Part shown: one piece after another, positions 8,207-16,470 of the stretch
Position numbering within the stretch: the stretch's first letter is position 1
Layout: each line of letters begins with the position of its first letter
NCBI RefSeq assembly: GCF_026723865.1
Contig: NZ_CP113529.1
Location: 3,348,001 to 3,412,000 of the forward strand
Origin: Mycobacterium sp. Aquia_216
GTDB lineage: Bacteria > Actinomycetota > Actinomycetes > Mycobacteriales > Mycobacteriaceae
Direction: 5' to 3'
DNA length: 64,000 bases
Notes under the pieces: generated by a model
Database searches by the model: none
What the model saw: the letters and a program-made list of their open reading frames with translations, nothing else
What the model was told of the DNA's origin: nothing
Made by a program: the position numbers and the translations under genes

Positions 8207-9451
8207 TCACGCCGGCGGCTCGACCGGCCCGAGCCGCCGCAGCTGCGTCACGTGGGCGGGAGAGAGCTCCTCGAGACTCCTCACCCCCAGCAGTCGCATC
8301 GTGCGCAGCACGCCGCTCTCCAGGATTTCGATCGCGCGGCTGACCCCCGCCTCGCCGCCGGCCATCAGTCCGTACAGATAGGCCCGCCCCACCAGCGCGC
8401 ACCGCGCCCCCAGCGCGATCGCGGCCACGATGTCGGCGCCCGACATGATGCCGGTGTCCACCAGGATCTCGGTGTCCTTACCGAGTTCGCGCGCCACCGC
8501 CGGCAACAGGTGGAAGGGCACCGGGGCCCGATCGAGCTGGCGTCCACCGTGATTGGACAACACGATGCCGTCGACGCCACGCTCGACCACCGCGCGTGCA
8601 TCGTCGAGCGTCTGGATGCCCTTGACCACGAGCTTGCCGGGCCATTGCTCCTTGATCCAGGCCAGGTCGTCGAAGGTCAGACTGGGGTCGAACATCGTGC
8701 TCAGGTATTCGGCGACGGTGCCCGGCCAGCGATCCAGCGACGCGAAGGCCAGCGGTTCGGTCGTCAGCAGGTCGAACCACCACTTCGGGTGCGGCAACGC
8801 GTCCAGGACGGTGCGCAGCGTCAGCGACGGCGGGATCGTCATCCCGTTGCGGTTGTCCCTGAAACGTGCCCCGGAGACCGGAACGTCGACCGTGGCCAGC
8901 AAGGTGTCGAATCCGGCGTCGGCTGCGCGCTTGACCAGCGCCATCGAACGCTCCCGGTCCTTCCACATGTACAGCTGGAACCATTTGCGGCCCTGCGGGA
9001 CAGCGGTCACCAGGTCTTCGATTGCGCAGGTGCCGAGCGTGGAGAGCGAGAACGGAATGCCGGCTTTGGCCGCCGCCGTTGCGCCGGCGATCTCGCCTTC
9101 GGTCTGCATCAATCGGGTGAATCCGGTCGGCGCGATCCCGAAGGGCAAGGCGACCGGCTGACCCAGCACGTCCCAACCCGCGGTGACATTGCTGACGTCG
9201 CGCAGGATCGTCGGGTGAAACTCGATGTCGCGGAACGCTTGTCGGGCGCGCGCGATCGACAGCTCGTCCTCGGCCGCGCCATCGGTGTAGTCGAAGGCCG
9301 CCTTGGGGGTGCGCCGTTTGGCGATGCGGCGCAGATCATCGATGGTGAACGCGGCGTCCAGTCGGCGCTTGGTGGCGTCGAACTCGGGCCGCTTGAACTG
9401 CATCAGCGGGGCCAGCTCACGGGCCTTGGGCATGCGTCGTTTGACGGCCAT
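8207..9451 (-). CDS. lldD: FMN-dependent L-lactate dehydrogenase (quinone)
   Basis: A 414-residue FMN alpha-hydroxy-acid dehydrogenase that oxidises L-lactate to pyruvate and feeds electrons to the respiratory chain. The TIM barrel carries [10 protein letters not shown], the FMN-phosphate region, and the active-site signature [12 protein letters not shown] with catalytic His and Arg near residue 305. The start [15 protein letters not shown] at 9449-9451 matches the LldD2 opening of M. tuberculosis as I remember it; longer in-frame starts would run into the divergent gene. It lies head to head with the DUF1810 gene with only 18 bp between start codons. Confidence 0.93.
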   Translation of the reverse strand: MAVKRRMPKARELAPLMQFKRPEFDATKRRLDAAFTIDDLRRIAKRRTPKAAFDYTDGAAEDELSIARARQAFRDIEFHPTILRDVSNVTAGWDVLGQPVALPFGIAPTGFTRLMQTEGEIAGATAAAKAGIPFSLSTLGTCAIEDLVTAVPQGRKWFQLYMWKDRERSMALVKRAADAGFDTLLATVDVPVSGARFRDNRNGMTIPPSLTLRTVLDALPHPKWWFDLLTTEPLAFASLDRWPGTVAEYLSTMFDPSLTFDDLAWIKEQWPGKLVVKGIQTLDDARAVVERGVDGIVLSNHGGRQLDRAPVPFHLLPAVARELGKDTEILVDTGIMSGADIVAAIALGARCALVGRAYLYGLMAGGEAGVSRAIEILESGVLRTMRLLGVRSLEELSPAHVTQLRRLGPVEPPA

Positions 9452-9469
9452 GTATGCCACCGTAGTCAT

Positions 9470-9904
9470 ATGGACTCGGTAGACGTTCCCTTCGATCTGA
9501 CACGTTTCGTTGTCGCGCAGGCCCCGGTCTACCGCGACGTCGTCCAGGAGTTGCGCGCCGGACGAAAACGCGGTCACTGGATGTGGTTCGTCTTCCCGCA
9601 GTTGCGCGGCCTGGGCAGCAGTCCGATGGCAGTCCGCTACGGCATCTCGTCACTGCGGGAAGCCCGCGCCTATCTCGCGCATGAGCTGCTGGGGCCGCGA
9701 CTGTATGAGTGCGCCCAGCTGGTCAACCAGGTGCAAGGACGCTCGATCACGGAGATCTTCGGCTCACCCGACGATCTCAAGCTGCGCTCGTCGATGACGC
9801 TGTTCGCCCTGGCGACCGACGGCCACCAGGACTTCACCACGCTGCTCGACAATTACTACCGCGGGGAGCGGGACCCCTTGACGCTGGCCCGGCTGCGCGA
9901 CTAA
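9470..9904 (+). CDS. DUF1810 family protein
   Basis: A 144-residue all-helical DUF1810 protein, the apparent counterpart of M. tuberculosis Rv1873. Signature segments are [20 protein letters not shown] and [17 protein letters not shown] near residues 33-49, then [19 protein letters not shown]. The biochemical role is unknown. ATG 9470 is 18 bp from the lldD start on the other strand. Its TAA stop overlaps the TAG stop of the convergent amylase gene (9901-9904). Confidence 0.88.
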   Translation: MDSVDVPFDLTRFVVAQAPVYRDVVQELRAGRKRGHWMWFVFPQLRGLGSSPMAVRYGISSLREARAYLAHELLGPRLYECAQLVNQVQGRSITEIFGSPDDLKLRSSMTLFALATDGHQDFTTLLDNYYRGERDPLTLARLRD

Positions 9905-11217
9905 GCGGGTCGCAGGACCCGCCACCCGTGCGCCTCGACGGTGACCTCGTCGACGACGTCGCTGGACGGCGCGCCGGATCCGGCGATCACCTCGGCGCGC
10001 CCGCGGCCTAGCTCCGAGAGCATCAGCCGCAGCGGCTCGTCGTCGATGTTCAGCGCGATCACCAACGTGTTGTCGCCGCTGCGCGTCTCGTAGACGTAGT
10101 GCTGGTTTTCCAGCCGCAGCGCAGCGGTCGTGGCCGCATGCAGCCAGGGGTGGCGGCGGCGCAGCCCGACCAGGAACTGGTGTAGTCGCCACATCTCGGC
10201 GCCGAAGTCGTCCAGCTGCAACGGGGGAGCAGCGAATTCCGGTCGCACCGCGTCATCGCCGCCATACCGTTCCTCTTTGACAGCGCGGAATCCGAACTCG
10301 TCGCCGGCGTACACGCTGGGTACACCGCCGATCGTCAACAGCAACACCAGCGCGTGCGCCAGATGATCGGCGTTAACCAGGCGGCTGGCGATGCGCGTGA
10401 CGTCGTGATTGCCGATGAAGGTCAGCGGCACGAAGCTGGCCACGAACTCGCTGTGCCGCTGCAAAGCCCAGTCCAACTCGAAGAAGTTGCCGTCGTTGAG
10501 GCTGCTCCAGATCGCCTTCCACAGCTCGTATTGGGTGGCCGAGTCAAAGGTGGCCTCTTCGACGATCGCCGCATAGTCGCCATGGATGAGTTCGCCGACG
10601 AACCATGCGTCCGGATGCCGCTCGCGCACCCTCGGTAACGTCGCCGCCCAGAATTGTTGCGGCACAGCGTAAGCCGCATCCAGCCGCCAACCATCCGCGC
10701 CTCGCTGCAGCCAGTGCGTCATCACGTCGACCACGTAGTCGGCGACTTCCGGGTTGGCGTGGTTGAGGGTGACGAGCTCGGAGTGGCCTTCGAAGGAGTG
10801 AAATCGCCCGGGACGCCCGCGAAACCAGCGTGCGGCCGTGCCGTCGTCGCGCGACGCCTCGCGGTATCGCGGGAAGCCCACGCCGACATGGTTGAACACG
10901 CCATCGAGCAGCACCCGCAGGCCGCGAGCGCGTGCCTCGGTGATCAGATAGTCGAAATCGCCGTCGTCACCGAGCCGGGGGTCGATCCGGTAATGGTCCG
11001 TGGTGTCGTAACCGTGGGTGCGCGAGGCGAAGATCGGCCCCAGCGCAATTCCCGATGCCCCCAACTCGATGGCGTGGTCGAACCACTCGGCGAGTCGCCG
11101 CAACCGGTGATCGCCCGGATCGGGTGGCGCCGATCCCTCGGGTGTGGGAAACGCTCCCACGAAGCCCAAGGGATAGACCTGCCACCAGATCGCGTGTGCC
11201 ACCCAGGATGCGGTCAC
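9901..11217 (-). CDS. Glycoside hydrolase family 13 (alpha-amylase-like)
   Basis: A 438-residue GH13 barrel enzyme acting on alpha-glucosidic bonds. All four conserved regions are readable: DGVFNHVG (region I), DGWRLDAAY with the nucleophile Asp (II), WFVGELIHGD with the acid-base Glu (III) and FIGNHDVTR with the stabilising Asp (IV). No signal peptide is present, so it is probably cytosolic and acts on glycogen, maltodextrin or trehalose-type substrates. Translation starts at GTG 11215-11217. The gene sits between backbone genes that adjoin in M. tuberculosis, so it is an insertion or a loss elsewhere. Substrate is not deducible. Confidence 0.87.
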   Translation of the reverse strand: MTASWVAHAIWWQVYPLGFVGAFPTPEGSAPPDPGDHRLRRLAEWFDHAIELGASGIALGPIFASRTHGYDTTDHYRIDPRLGDDGDFDYLITEARARGLRVLLDGVFNHVGVGFPRYREASRDDGTAARWFRGRPGRFHSFEGHSELVTLNHANPEVADYVVDVMTHWLQRGADGWRLDAAYAVPQQFWAATLPRVRERHPDAWFVGELIHGDYAAIVEEATFDSATQYELWKAIWSSLNDGNFFELDWALQRHSEFVASFVPLTFIGNHDVTRIASRLVNADHLAHALVLLLTIGGVPSVYAGDEFGFRAVKEERYGGDDAVRPEFAAPPLQLDDFGAEMWRLHQFLVGLRRRHPWLHAATTAALRLENQHYVYETRSGDNTLVIALNIDDEPLRLMLSELGRGRAEVIAGSGAPSSDVVDEVTVEAHGWRVLRPA

Positions 11218-11226
11218 CAGCGACGA

Positions 11227-11763
11227 TCAGCCGACGCTCGCCAGTGCCTCAGCGGTGGTGATCGCCTGCGCCACACCGGAAACGATTGCCGCTGCTTTGA
11301 GCGCTTCCAAGATCACTTCGCGATCCACACCGGCTTCCCGAAGGGTGCGCTCATGGGCGACAACGCAGTGCGAGCACCCGTTGATCGACGACACCGCGAA
11401 CGACCACAGTTCGAAATTGGCCTTGTCCACACCCGGATTGCCGATGATGTTCATCCGCAGTCCGGCCCGCAGGTCGTCGTACTTGCCCTCCAGGAACCCG
11501 CGGCCCCGGTAGAACACGTTGTTCATGCCCATGATCGACGCGGCACCCAGTGCCGCTTGGTACGCCTCGGCCGACAGATTGTCCGCTGCTTCGGTGCCAA
11601 TCTCGGCCAACACCTGGGTGTTTCGTGTTGCCGCGGCGCTCGCCAGCAGCGTGCCCCACAACTGCTCGTCGTTCAGCACGGTAGTGCGGGTGATCGAGCC
11701 CAGGTTGAGCTTGAGGTCCTTGGCATACTCCGGCAGCGCGTCCTTGAGATTCTCTACGGTCAT
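11227..11763 (-). CDS. ahpD: Alkyl hydroperoxide reductase AhpD
   Basis: A 178-residue AhpD that reduces AhpC through a CxxC disulfide and links it to the lipoamide electron supply. The catalytic Cys130-Ser-His-Cys133 and His137 are present in [11 protein letters not shown], and Glu118 in FELW completes the proton relay. ATG 11761-11763 gives [10 protein letters not shown], the expected start. It lies 25 bp downstream of ahpC on the same strand and forms the ahpCD operon. Confidence 0.95.
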   Translation of the reverse strand: MTVENLKDALPEYAKDLKLNLGSITRTTVLNDEQLWGTLLASAAATRNTQVLAEIGTEAADNLSAEAYQAALGAASIMGMNNVFYRGRGFLEGKYDDLRAGLRMNIIGNPGVDKANFELWSFAVSSINGCSHCVVAHERTLREAGVDREVILEALKAAAIVSGVAQAITTAEALASVG

Positions 11764-11788
11764 TTCGCCTCCAGATCGGGCCTGAAAT

Positions 11789-12376
11789 TTAGGCCGAAGC
11801 CTTGAGCAGTTCGCCGGCATCCAGCGTCGGGTCACCCTTGCGCCAGTTGCAGGCACACAGCTCGTCGGACTGCAGAGCGTCCAGGACCCGCAGCACCTCG
11901 TCCACGTTACGCCCCACGGATCCTGCGGTCGCCGAGACGAATTGGATCTCGTTGTTCGGGTCGACGATGAAGGTGACGCGGTCGGCGACTCCGCCGTCGT
12001 TGAGGACTCCGGTGGCCAAGGCGAGTTCGCGCTTGATGTCCGAGAGCATCGGGAACGGCAGCGTCTTCAGGTCCTCGTGCTGGGCCCGCCACTGGAAGTG
12101 CACGAATTCGCTGTCCACCGAGACACCGAGCACCTGCGCGTCGCGGTCCTCGAACTCGTCGTTCAGCTTGCCGAACGCGGCGATCTCGGTCGGGCACACG
12201 AAGGTGAAGTCCTTCGGCCAGAAGAACACGATCCGCCACTTGCCCGCGTAGTCGTCGCTGGAGATGGTCTTGAAGTAGTCCTCTGGTTGCTGAGCATCGA
12301 CCTTCGACAGGTCGCCACCGATCAGCCCGGTGAGCTCGTAGGCGGGGAACTGGTCGCCGATCGTAAGCAGTGTCAT
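11789..12376 (-). CDS. ahpC: Peroxiredoxin AhpC
   Basis: A 195-residue 2-Cys peroxiredoxin that reduces hydrogen peroxide, organic peroxides and peroxynitrite. The peroxidatic Cys61 sits in DFTFVCPTE and the resolving cysteines Cys174 and Cys176 in DELCACNW, the three-cysteine arrangement of mycobacterial AhpC. It is transcribed away from oxyR over about 100 bp and precedes ahpD, so it should be under OxyR control. Confidence 0.96.
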   Translation of the reverse strand: MTLLTIGDQFPAYELTGLIGGDLSKVDAQQPEDYFKTISSDDYAGKWRIVFFWPKDFTFVCPTEIAAFGKLNDEFEDRDAQVLGVSVDSEFVHFQWRAQHEDLKTLPFPMLSDIKRELALATGVLNDGGVADRVTFIVDPNNEIQFVSATAGSVGRNVDEVLRVLDALQSDELCACNWRKGDPTLDAGELLKASA

Positions 12377-12469
12377 ATCCGCTCCTTATCTGGATTTAGT
12401 CAAGTTTGAGTGTCCTCCACCATGTTGCCGGGAGCGGCGCCTGAAGTAAAGGTGATATATCGCACTATA

Positions 12470-12490
12470 CTTATAGCCATGACCGATAAG
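12470..12490. promoter_or_regulatory. OxyR operator overlapping the oxyR start codon
   Basis: The 21-bp site CTTATAGCC-ATG-ACCGATAAG is an imperfect palindrome matching the mycobacterial OxyR motif cTTATCggc-N3-gccGATAAg as I recall it, with the oxyR ATG as the central triplet. Binding here would regulate ahpC-ahpD divergently and autoregulate oxyR by covering its start. Confidence 0.7.
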
Positions 12491-13414
12491 AGTTTTCAGC
12501 CTACCCTGGCCGGCCTGCGCGCTTTTGCCGCAGTGGCCGAGAAGCATCATTTCGGCAGTGCGGCAACGACTCTCGGTGTCAGCCAGTCGACGCTGTCGCA
12601 GTCGCTCGCGGCGCTCGAAACGGGCCTGGGCACCCATCTGGTCGAGCGCTCGACCCGGCGTGTCCGCTTGACACGGGAAGGCGCGCAGCTGCTTCCGCTC
12701 GCCCAAGCCGTGGTCGAATCGGCGGAGGCGTTCACCGCCGCCGCGGCGGGGACGTCGGATCCGCTGCAGGGCACCCTGCGCCTCGGCATGATCCCCACCG
12801 TGGCGCCCTACGTCCTGCCCACCGTGCTGGCCGCGCTGACCAGTCGCCTTCCCGCCCTGACCCTGCGGGTGATCGAAGACCAAACCGAACGCCTGCTGAC
12901 GGCCCTGCGCGGCGGGGCGCTGGACGCGGCCCTGCTCGCGCTGCCAGCCGAGCCCGGCGGGATCACCGAGGTCCCGATCTACGAAGAGGATTTCCTGCTC
13001 GCGGTACCGCCCGGGCACCCACTGTCGGGAAAGCGCCGGGTGCCCGCGTCGGCGTTGGCCGACTTGCCGCTGCTGCTGCTTGACGAGGGCCACTGCCTGC
13101 GCGATCAGGCGCTGGACGTCTGCCAAAAAGCGGGTGTCCGGGCCGAACTCGCCGACACCCGGGCCGCTTCGCTGGCGACGGCGGTCCAGTGCGTGACCGG
13201 CGGGCTGGGCGTAACCCTGATCCCGCAGAGCGCCGCGCCTGTCGAAGCCGCGCGAAGCCAACTCGGGCTCGCGCACTTTGCGGCTCCCCGCCCCGGCCGA
13301 CGAATCGGCCTGGTGTTCCGCGCGTCAAGCGGCCGCGACGAATCCTATCGGCGTCTCGCCGCGATCATCGGGGACGCGGTCCACAGTGAACAGCAGGTAC
13401 GCCTGGTCAAATAG
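12479..13414 (+). CDS. oxyR: Peroxide-sensing LysR regulator OxyR (intact)
   Basis: A 311-residue LysR-type regulator. The N-terminal winged helix covers residues 5-65 ([20 protein letters not shown]) and the sensor domain holds Cys206 and Cys215 in [12 protein letters not shown], the same nine-residue spacing as the E. coli redox pair. ATG 12479 was chosen over upstream in-frame ATGs because it starts the LysR domain and lies inside the operator. The reading frame is open throughout, unlike oxyR of M. tuberculosis, which is a pseudogene. It activates the divergent ahpCD genes. Confidence 0.93.
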   Translation: MTDKSFQPTLAGLRAFAAVAEKHHFGSAATTLGVSQSTLSQSLAALETGLGTHLVERSTRRVRLTREGAQLLPLAQAVVESAEAFTAAAAGTSDPLQGTLRLGMIPTVAPYVLPTVLAALTSRLPALTLRVIEDQTERLLTALRGGALDAALLALPAEPGGITEVPIYEEDFLLAVPPGHPLSGKRRVPASALADLPLLLLDEGHCLRDQALDVCQKAGVRAELADTRAASLATAVQCVTGGLGVTLIPQSAAPVEAARSQLGLAHFAAPRPGRRIGLVFRASSGRDESYRRLAAIIGDAVHSEQQVRLVK

Positions 13415-13441
13415 CGGCATTGCCGACTGTAGGTTCACCCT

Positions 13442-14143
13442 ATGGAAAAGGTGATCGCTGTGCTCAGGCGTGCCGGCTCGGACGACGATTGGTGTGCCCG
13501 CCAACGGGGTCCGGTCGCCGACGCGCTGCTGGGTCTGGGCCTGCCCGGGTTGGCTGTCAACGTCCGGGACAGCGCGGTGCGGCACTCGCTGATGACGCTG
13601 ACGACGATGGACCCACCGGCAGTTGCGGTCGTGAGCATGTGGACCCAGCAGTGCTACGGCGAACAGCTGACCGCAGCGCTGGCCCTGCTCGAGGCCGAAT
13701 GTGAACGGCTCGCCGCCTACTTGGTGACCGAGTCCGTTCCACTGGCCGCCCCCCTCAGCGAACCTGGCTCGCGGACAACAGGTTTGGCTAACATCGCGTT
13801 GCTGCGCCGGCCCTCGGAGCTGGATCAGGCGACCTGGCTGAACCGATGGCAGCTCAACCACACCTCGGTGGCCATCGAGACGCAGGCAACGTTCGGCTAT
13901 ACCCAGAACTGGGTGGTGCGGGCGCTGACTGCCGACGCGCCGGGAATCGCGGGCATCGTCGAGGAGTTGTTCCCCGATGAAGCGGTCACCGATCTCAGGG
14001 CGTTTTTCGGAGCCGCCGACGATGACGATCTGCAGCACCGGCTGGGCCGGATGGTCGCCAGCACAACTGCATTCGGCGCTAACGAGAACATCGACACGGT
14101 CCCGACCAGCCGCTACGTGTTCAAGACAGCCTTTCGAACGTGA
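13442..14143 (+). CDS. Conserved EthD-like alpha+beta barrel protein
   Basis: A 233-residue protein with two ferredoxin-like halves resembling EthD/dimeric alpha-beta barrel proteins: KVIAVLRRAGSDDDWCARQRG at the start and IALLRRPSELDQATWLNRWQ near residue 122. It is the apparent counterpart of M. tuberculosis Rv1874 (function unknown). It ends seven bases before the F420-dependent oxidoreductase and probably shares its transcript. Confidence 0.72.
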   Translation: MEKVIAVLRRAGSDDDWCARQRGPVADALLGLGLPGLAVNVRDSAVRHSLMTLTTMDPPAVAVVSMWTQQCYGEQLTAALALLEAECERLAAYLVTESVPLAAPLSEPGSRTTGLANIALLRRPSELDQATWLNRWQLNHTSVAIETQATFGYTQNWVVRALTADAPGIAGIVEELFPDEAVTDLRAFFGAADDDDLQHRLGRMVASTTAFGANENIDTVPTSRYVFKTAFRT

Positions 14144-14150
14144 GGACCGC

Positions 14151-14603
14151 ATGACAACACTGAAGGATGCCGTGGAGCTGGCGGCGGCGGAAAGCGGACT
14201 GGCGGTGATCTCCACCGTCCGCGCCGACGGAACGGTGCAGGCGTCGCTGGTCAATGTCGGTCTCCTGCCGCACCCGCACACCGGTGAGCCCGTCCTCGGC
14301 TTCACCACCTACGGCAAAGTCAAACTCGCCAATCTCCGGGAGCGGCCGCAGTTGGCCGTCACGTTCCGTAACGGCTGGCAGTGGGCGACGGTCGAGGGAC
14401 GCGCGGAGCTGGCCGGGCCCGAGGACGCGCAGCCGTGGCTGGCGCCACACATGCGAGCCGACCAGTTGCGCCTGCTGCTTCGCGAGGTCTTCACCGCGGC
14501 CGGCGGCACCCACGACGACTGGGACGAGTACGACCGGGTGATGGCCATGGAACGCCGCGCCGTGGTGCTGATCGCGCCAACCCGCGTCTACAGCAACGGG
14601 TGA
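14151..14603 (+). CDS. PPOX-class F420-dependent oxidoreductase
   Basis: A 150-residue split-barrel flavin/deazaflavin oxidoreductase of the pyridoxamine-phosphate-oxidase-like class. Visible strands are GLAVISTVRADGTVQASLVNVG near residue 15 and VLGFTTYGKVKLANLRERPQLAVTF near 50, the cofactor-binding region. Start ATG 14151 lies just after GTGAGGACCGC (ribosome site). It occupies the Rv1875 position. The substrate is unknown. Confidence 0.8.
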   Translation: MTTLKDAVELAAAESGLAVISTVRADGTVQASLVNVGLLPHPHTGEPVLGFTTYGKVKLANLRERPQLAVTFRNGWQWATVEGRAELAGPEDAQPWLAPHMRADQLRLLLREVFTAAGGTHDDWDEYDRVMAMERRAVVLIAPTRVYSNG

Positions 14604-14640
14604 GCTCTGGTGGGCAGCGTCGCGAGGTTAGGCTGCACCG

Positions 14641-15399
14641 GTGACGCTGTTGATCGATGACACCAATCGGGTACGCACCCTTACCCTGAACCGGCCCGAG
14701 GCGCTCAACGCTTTCAACGAGGCCCTCTACGACGCCACCGCCGAGGCGCTGCTGGCCGCCGCCGACGATCCGGAGATCGCGGTCGTGGTACTGACCGGGA
14801 CCGGGCGCGGCTTCAGCGCCGGTACCGATCTGGCCGAAATGCAGGCGCGCATCACCGACCCCGACTTCACTCCTGGCAAACACGGATTCCCCGGTTTGAT
14901 CGACGCGCTCAGCGCGTTTCCCAAGCCCCTGATTTGTGCCGTGAACGGTGTCGGGGTGGGAATCGGCACCACCATCCTCGGCTACGCCGATCTGGCGTTC
15001 ATGTCGTCGACGGCGCGGCTGAAATGTCCGTTCACCAGCCTCGGCGTGGCACCCGAGGCGGCCTCTTCCTATCTGCTGCCGCAGTTGGTGGGACGGCAGA
15101 ACGCCGCGTGGTTGCTGATGTCCTCGGAATGGGTCGATGCGCAAGAGGCCTTGCGGATGGGGCTGGTCTGGCGCGTCTGCGATCCGGACGAGCTGCTGTC
15201 GGAAACCCGTCGGCACGCGGAAATCCTTGCGTCCCGGCCGGTTTCGAGCTTGATGGCGGTCAAACACACGATGGCCGAACCGATCCGGCCCGAGATCGTG
15301 GCCGCGACCGCACGGGAGAACGCCCACTTCGCCGAACTGATGGGCGCCCAGGCCAATGCCGCGGCCTTGGCCTCTTTCGCGGAGCGAAAGCAAAATTGA
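14641..15399 (+). CDS. Enoyl-CoA hydratase/isomerase family protein
   Basis: A 252-residue crotonase-fold protein. The oxyanion-hole segments GTGRGFSAGTDLAEM (near residue 57) and the second loop NGVGVGIGTTILGYADLAFM (near 101) are present, with CPFTSLGVAPEAASSYLLPQ following. The typical catalytic Glu of the first position is replaced by a Val/Ala-rich stretch, while APEA supplies Glu in the second position, so isomerase or hydratase activity is uncertain. GTG 14641 is the start. It sits between Rv1875-like and bfd/bfrA as an addition to the shared order. Confidence 0.82.
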   Translation: MTLLIDDTNRVRTLTLNRPEALNAFNEALYDATAEALLAAADDPEIAVVVLTGTGRGFSAGTDLAEMQARITDPDFTPGKHGFPGLIDALSAFPKPLICAVNGVGVGIGTTILGYADLAFMSSTARLKCPFTSLGVAPEAASSYLLPQLVGRQNAAWLLMSSEWVDAQEALRMGLVWRVCDPDELLSETRRHAEILASRPVSSLMAVKHTMAEPIRPEIVAATARENAHFAELMGAQANAAALASFAERKQN

Positions 15400-15450
15400 A
15401 GCACCGAGCGAAAAAGGGCTCAGTGAAACGCGGCGCGTCTAGTGCGTGTC

Positions 15451-15648
15451 CTAGTGGGATGCCGCGGGTTCGAGCTCAGAATCGACTTTCTGCGAGGCGG
15501 CGATGATTGCCCGCAGTGTGCGCCGGCACCGTCCACAGTCGCCACCCGCGCCACACGCCGCGGCCACCTCCTTGGAGGTAGCGGCACCACGGGCCACGCA
15601 CTCGGCCACGGTGTGGTTGGTGACCCCGACGCACAGGCATACGTACAT
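15451..15648 (-). CDS. bfd: Bacterioferritin-associated ferredoxin (Bfd), [2Fe-2S]
   Basis: A 65-residue Bfd-type ferredoxin that reduces and releases iron from bacterioferritin. Cluster ligands Cys4, Cys6, Cys38 and Cys41 appear in YVCLCVGVTNHTV and CGAGGDCGRC. A GAGGTG ribosome site precedes ATG 15646-15648. It is divergent from bfrA across tandem IdeR boxes, so iron storage and iron release share one control region. Confidence 0.9.
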   Translation of the reverse strand: MYVCLCVGVTNHTVAECVARGAATSKEVAAACGAGGDCGRCRRTLRAIIAASQKVDSELEPAASH

Positions 15649-15693
15649 CAGCGCACCTCACAGCTGCGAGCAGTCGCCCGAACCGGCCTCATG

Positions 15694-15731
15694 TTAAGTG
15701 AGTCTAGCCTAAGTAGGTAAGACGAACCTAA
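15694..15731. promoter_or_regulatory. Tandem IdeR iron boxes between bfd and bfrA
   Basis: Two abutting 19-bp boxes, 15694-15712 (TTAAGTGAGTCTAGCCTAA) and 15713-15731 (GTAGGTAAGACGAACCTAA), each match 15 of 19 bases of the mycobacterial IdeR consensus TTAGGTTAGGCTAACCTAA. Tandem boxes upstream of bfrA are known in M. tuberculosis, where IdeR with iron activates the gene. Position relative to bfd suggests repression or dual control of bfd; that part is inferred. Confidence 0.82.
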
Positions 15732-15893
15732 CTAACGTGCCGAAGCCTATTTTGGCTAGTGAGCGCAGCCATACCTTGCTGGAACAATTCCAATTTGCGT
15801 GGCACAGTGCTGCTACGGCCGGCATGGTGCGCTCCAGCCCAGCGTCGCCGCCGCGCTCTGACATCACAGCCCTGACACACCGGAGGAGTGATC

Positions 15894-16382
15894 ATGCAAG
15901 GGGATGCGGACGTTCTGCGTCTACTCAACGAGCAATTGACCAGTGAGCTCACCGCGATCAACCAGTACTTCCTGCACTCGAAAATGCAAGAGAACTGGGG
16001 CTTCACCGAGGTAGCTGAGCACACTCGCGCGGAGTCGTTCGACGAAATGCGCCATGCCGAGGCGATCACCGATCGCATCTTGCTGCTGGACGGTTTGCCG
16101 AACTACCAGCGCCTCTTCTCGTTGCGCATCGGCCAGACGCTGCGCGAGCAGTTCGAGGCGGATCTGGCGATCGAATATGAGGTATTGGCCCGGCTCAAGC
16201 CCGGTGTCATCATGTGCCGCGCGAAGGAAGACAGCACGAGCGCCTTCCTGCTCGAGAAGATCATCGCCGACGAGGAAAACCACGTCGACTATCTCGAGAC
16301 CCAGCTCCAGCTGATGGAGAAGCTGGGCGAAGAGCTGTACTTGGCGCAATGCGTTTCCCGGCCACCGGGCTCGATCGCCTAG
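15894..16382 (+). CDS. bfrA: Bacterioferritin BfrA
   Basis: A 162-residue haem-containing ferritin that forms a 24-mer shell and oxidises and stores iron. Ferroxidase ligands Glu18, Glu51 and His54, and the haem ligand Met52, are in place (SELTAINQYF; SFDEMRHAE). The later DEENHVDYLETQ supplies Glu127 and His130. GGAGGAG at 15882-15888 sets ATG 15894 as the start. It is preceded by tandem IdeR boxes and is divergent from bfd. Confidence 0.95.
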   Translation: MQGDADVLRLLNEQLTSELTAINQYFLHSKMQENWGFTEVAEHTRAESFDEMRHAEAITDRILLLDGLPNYQRLFSLRIGQTLREQFEADLAIEYEVLARLKPGVIMCRAKEDSTSAFLLEKIIADEENHVDYLETQLQLMEKLGEELYLAQCVSRPPGSIA

Positions 16383-16470
16383 TCCGGGGCGCCAGCAACC
16401 AACCCGCCGCGAGCTTGCCGGGGGTTACCCCGGGTACCCGTTAGCATCTAACGCCGACGGGAAGGCGGGT

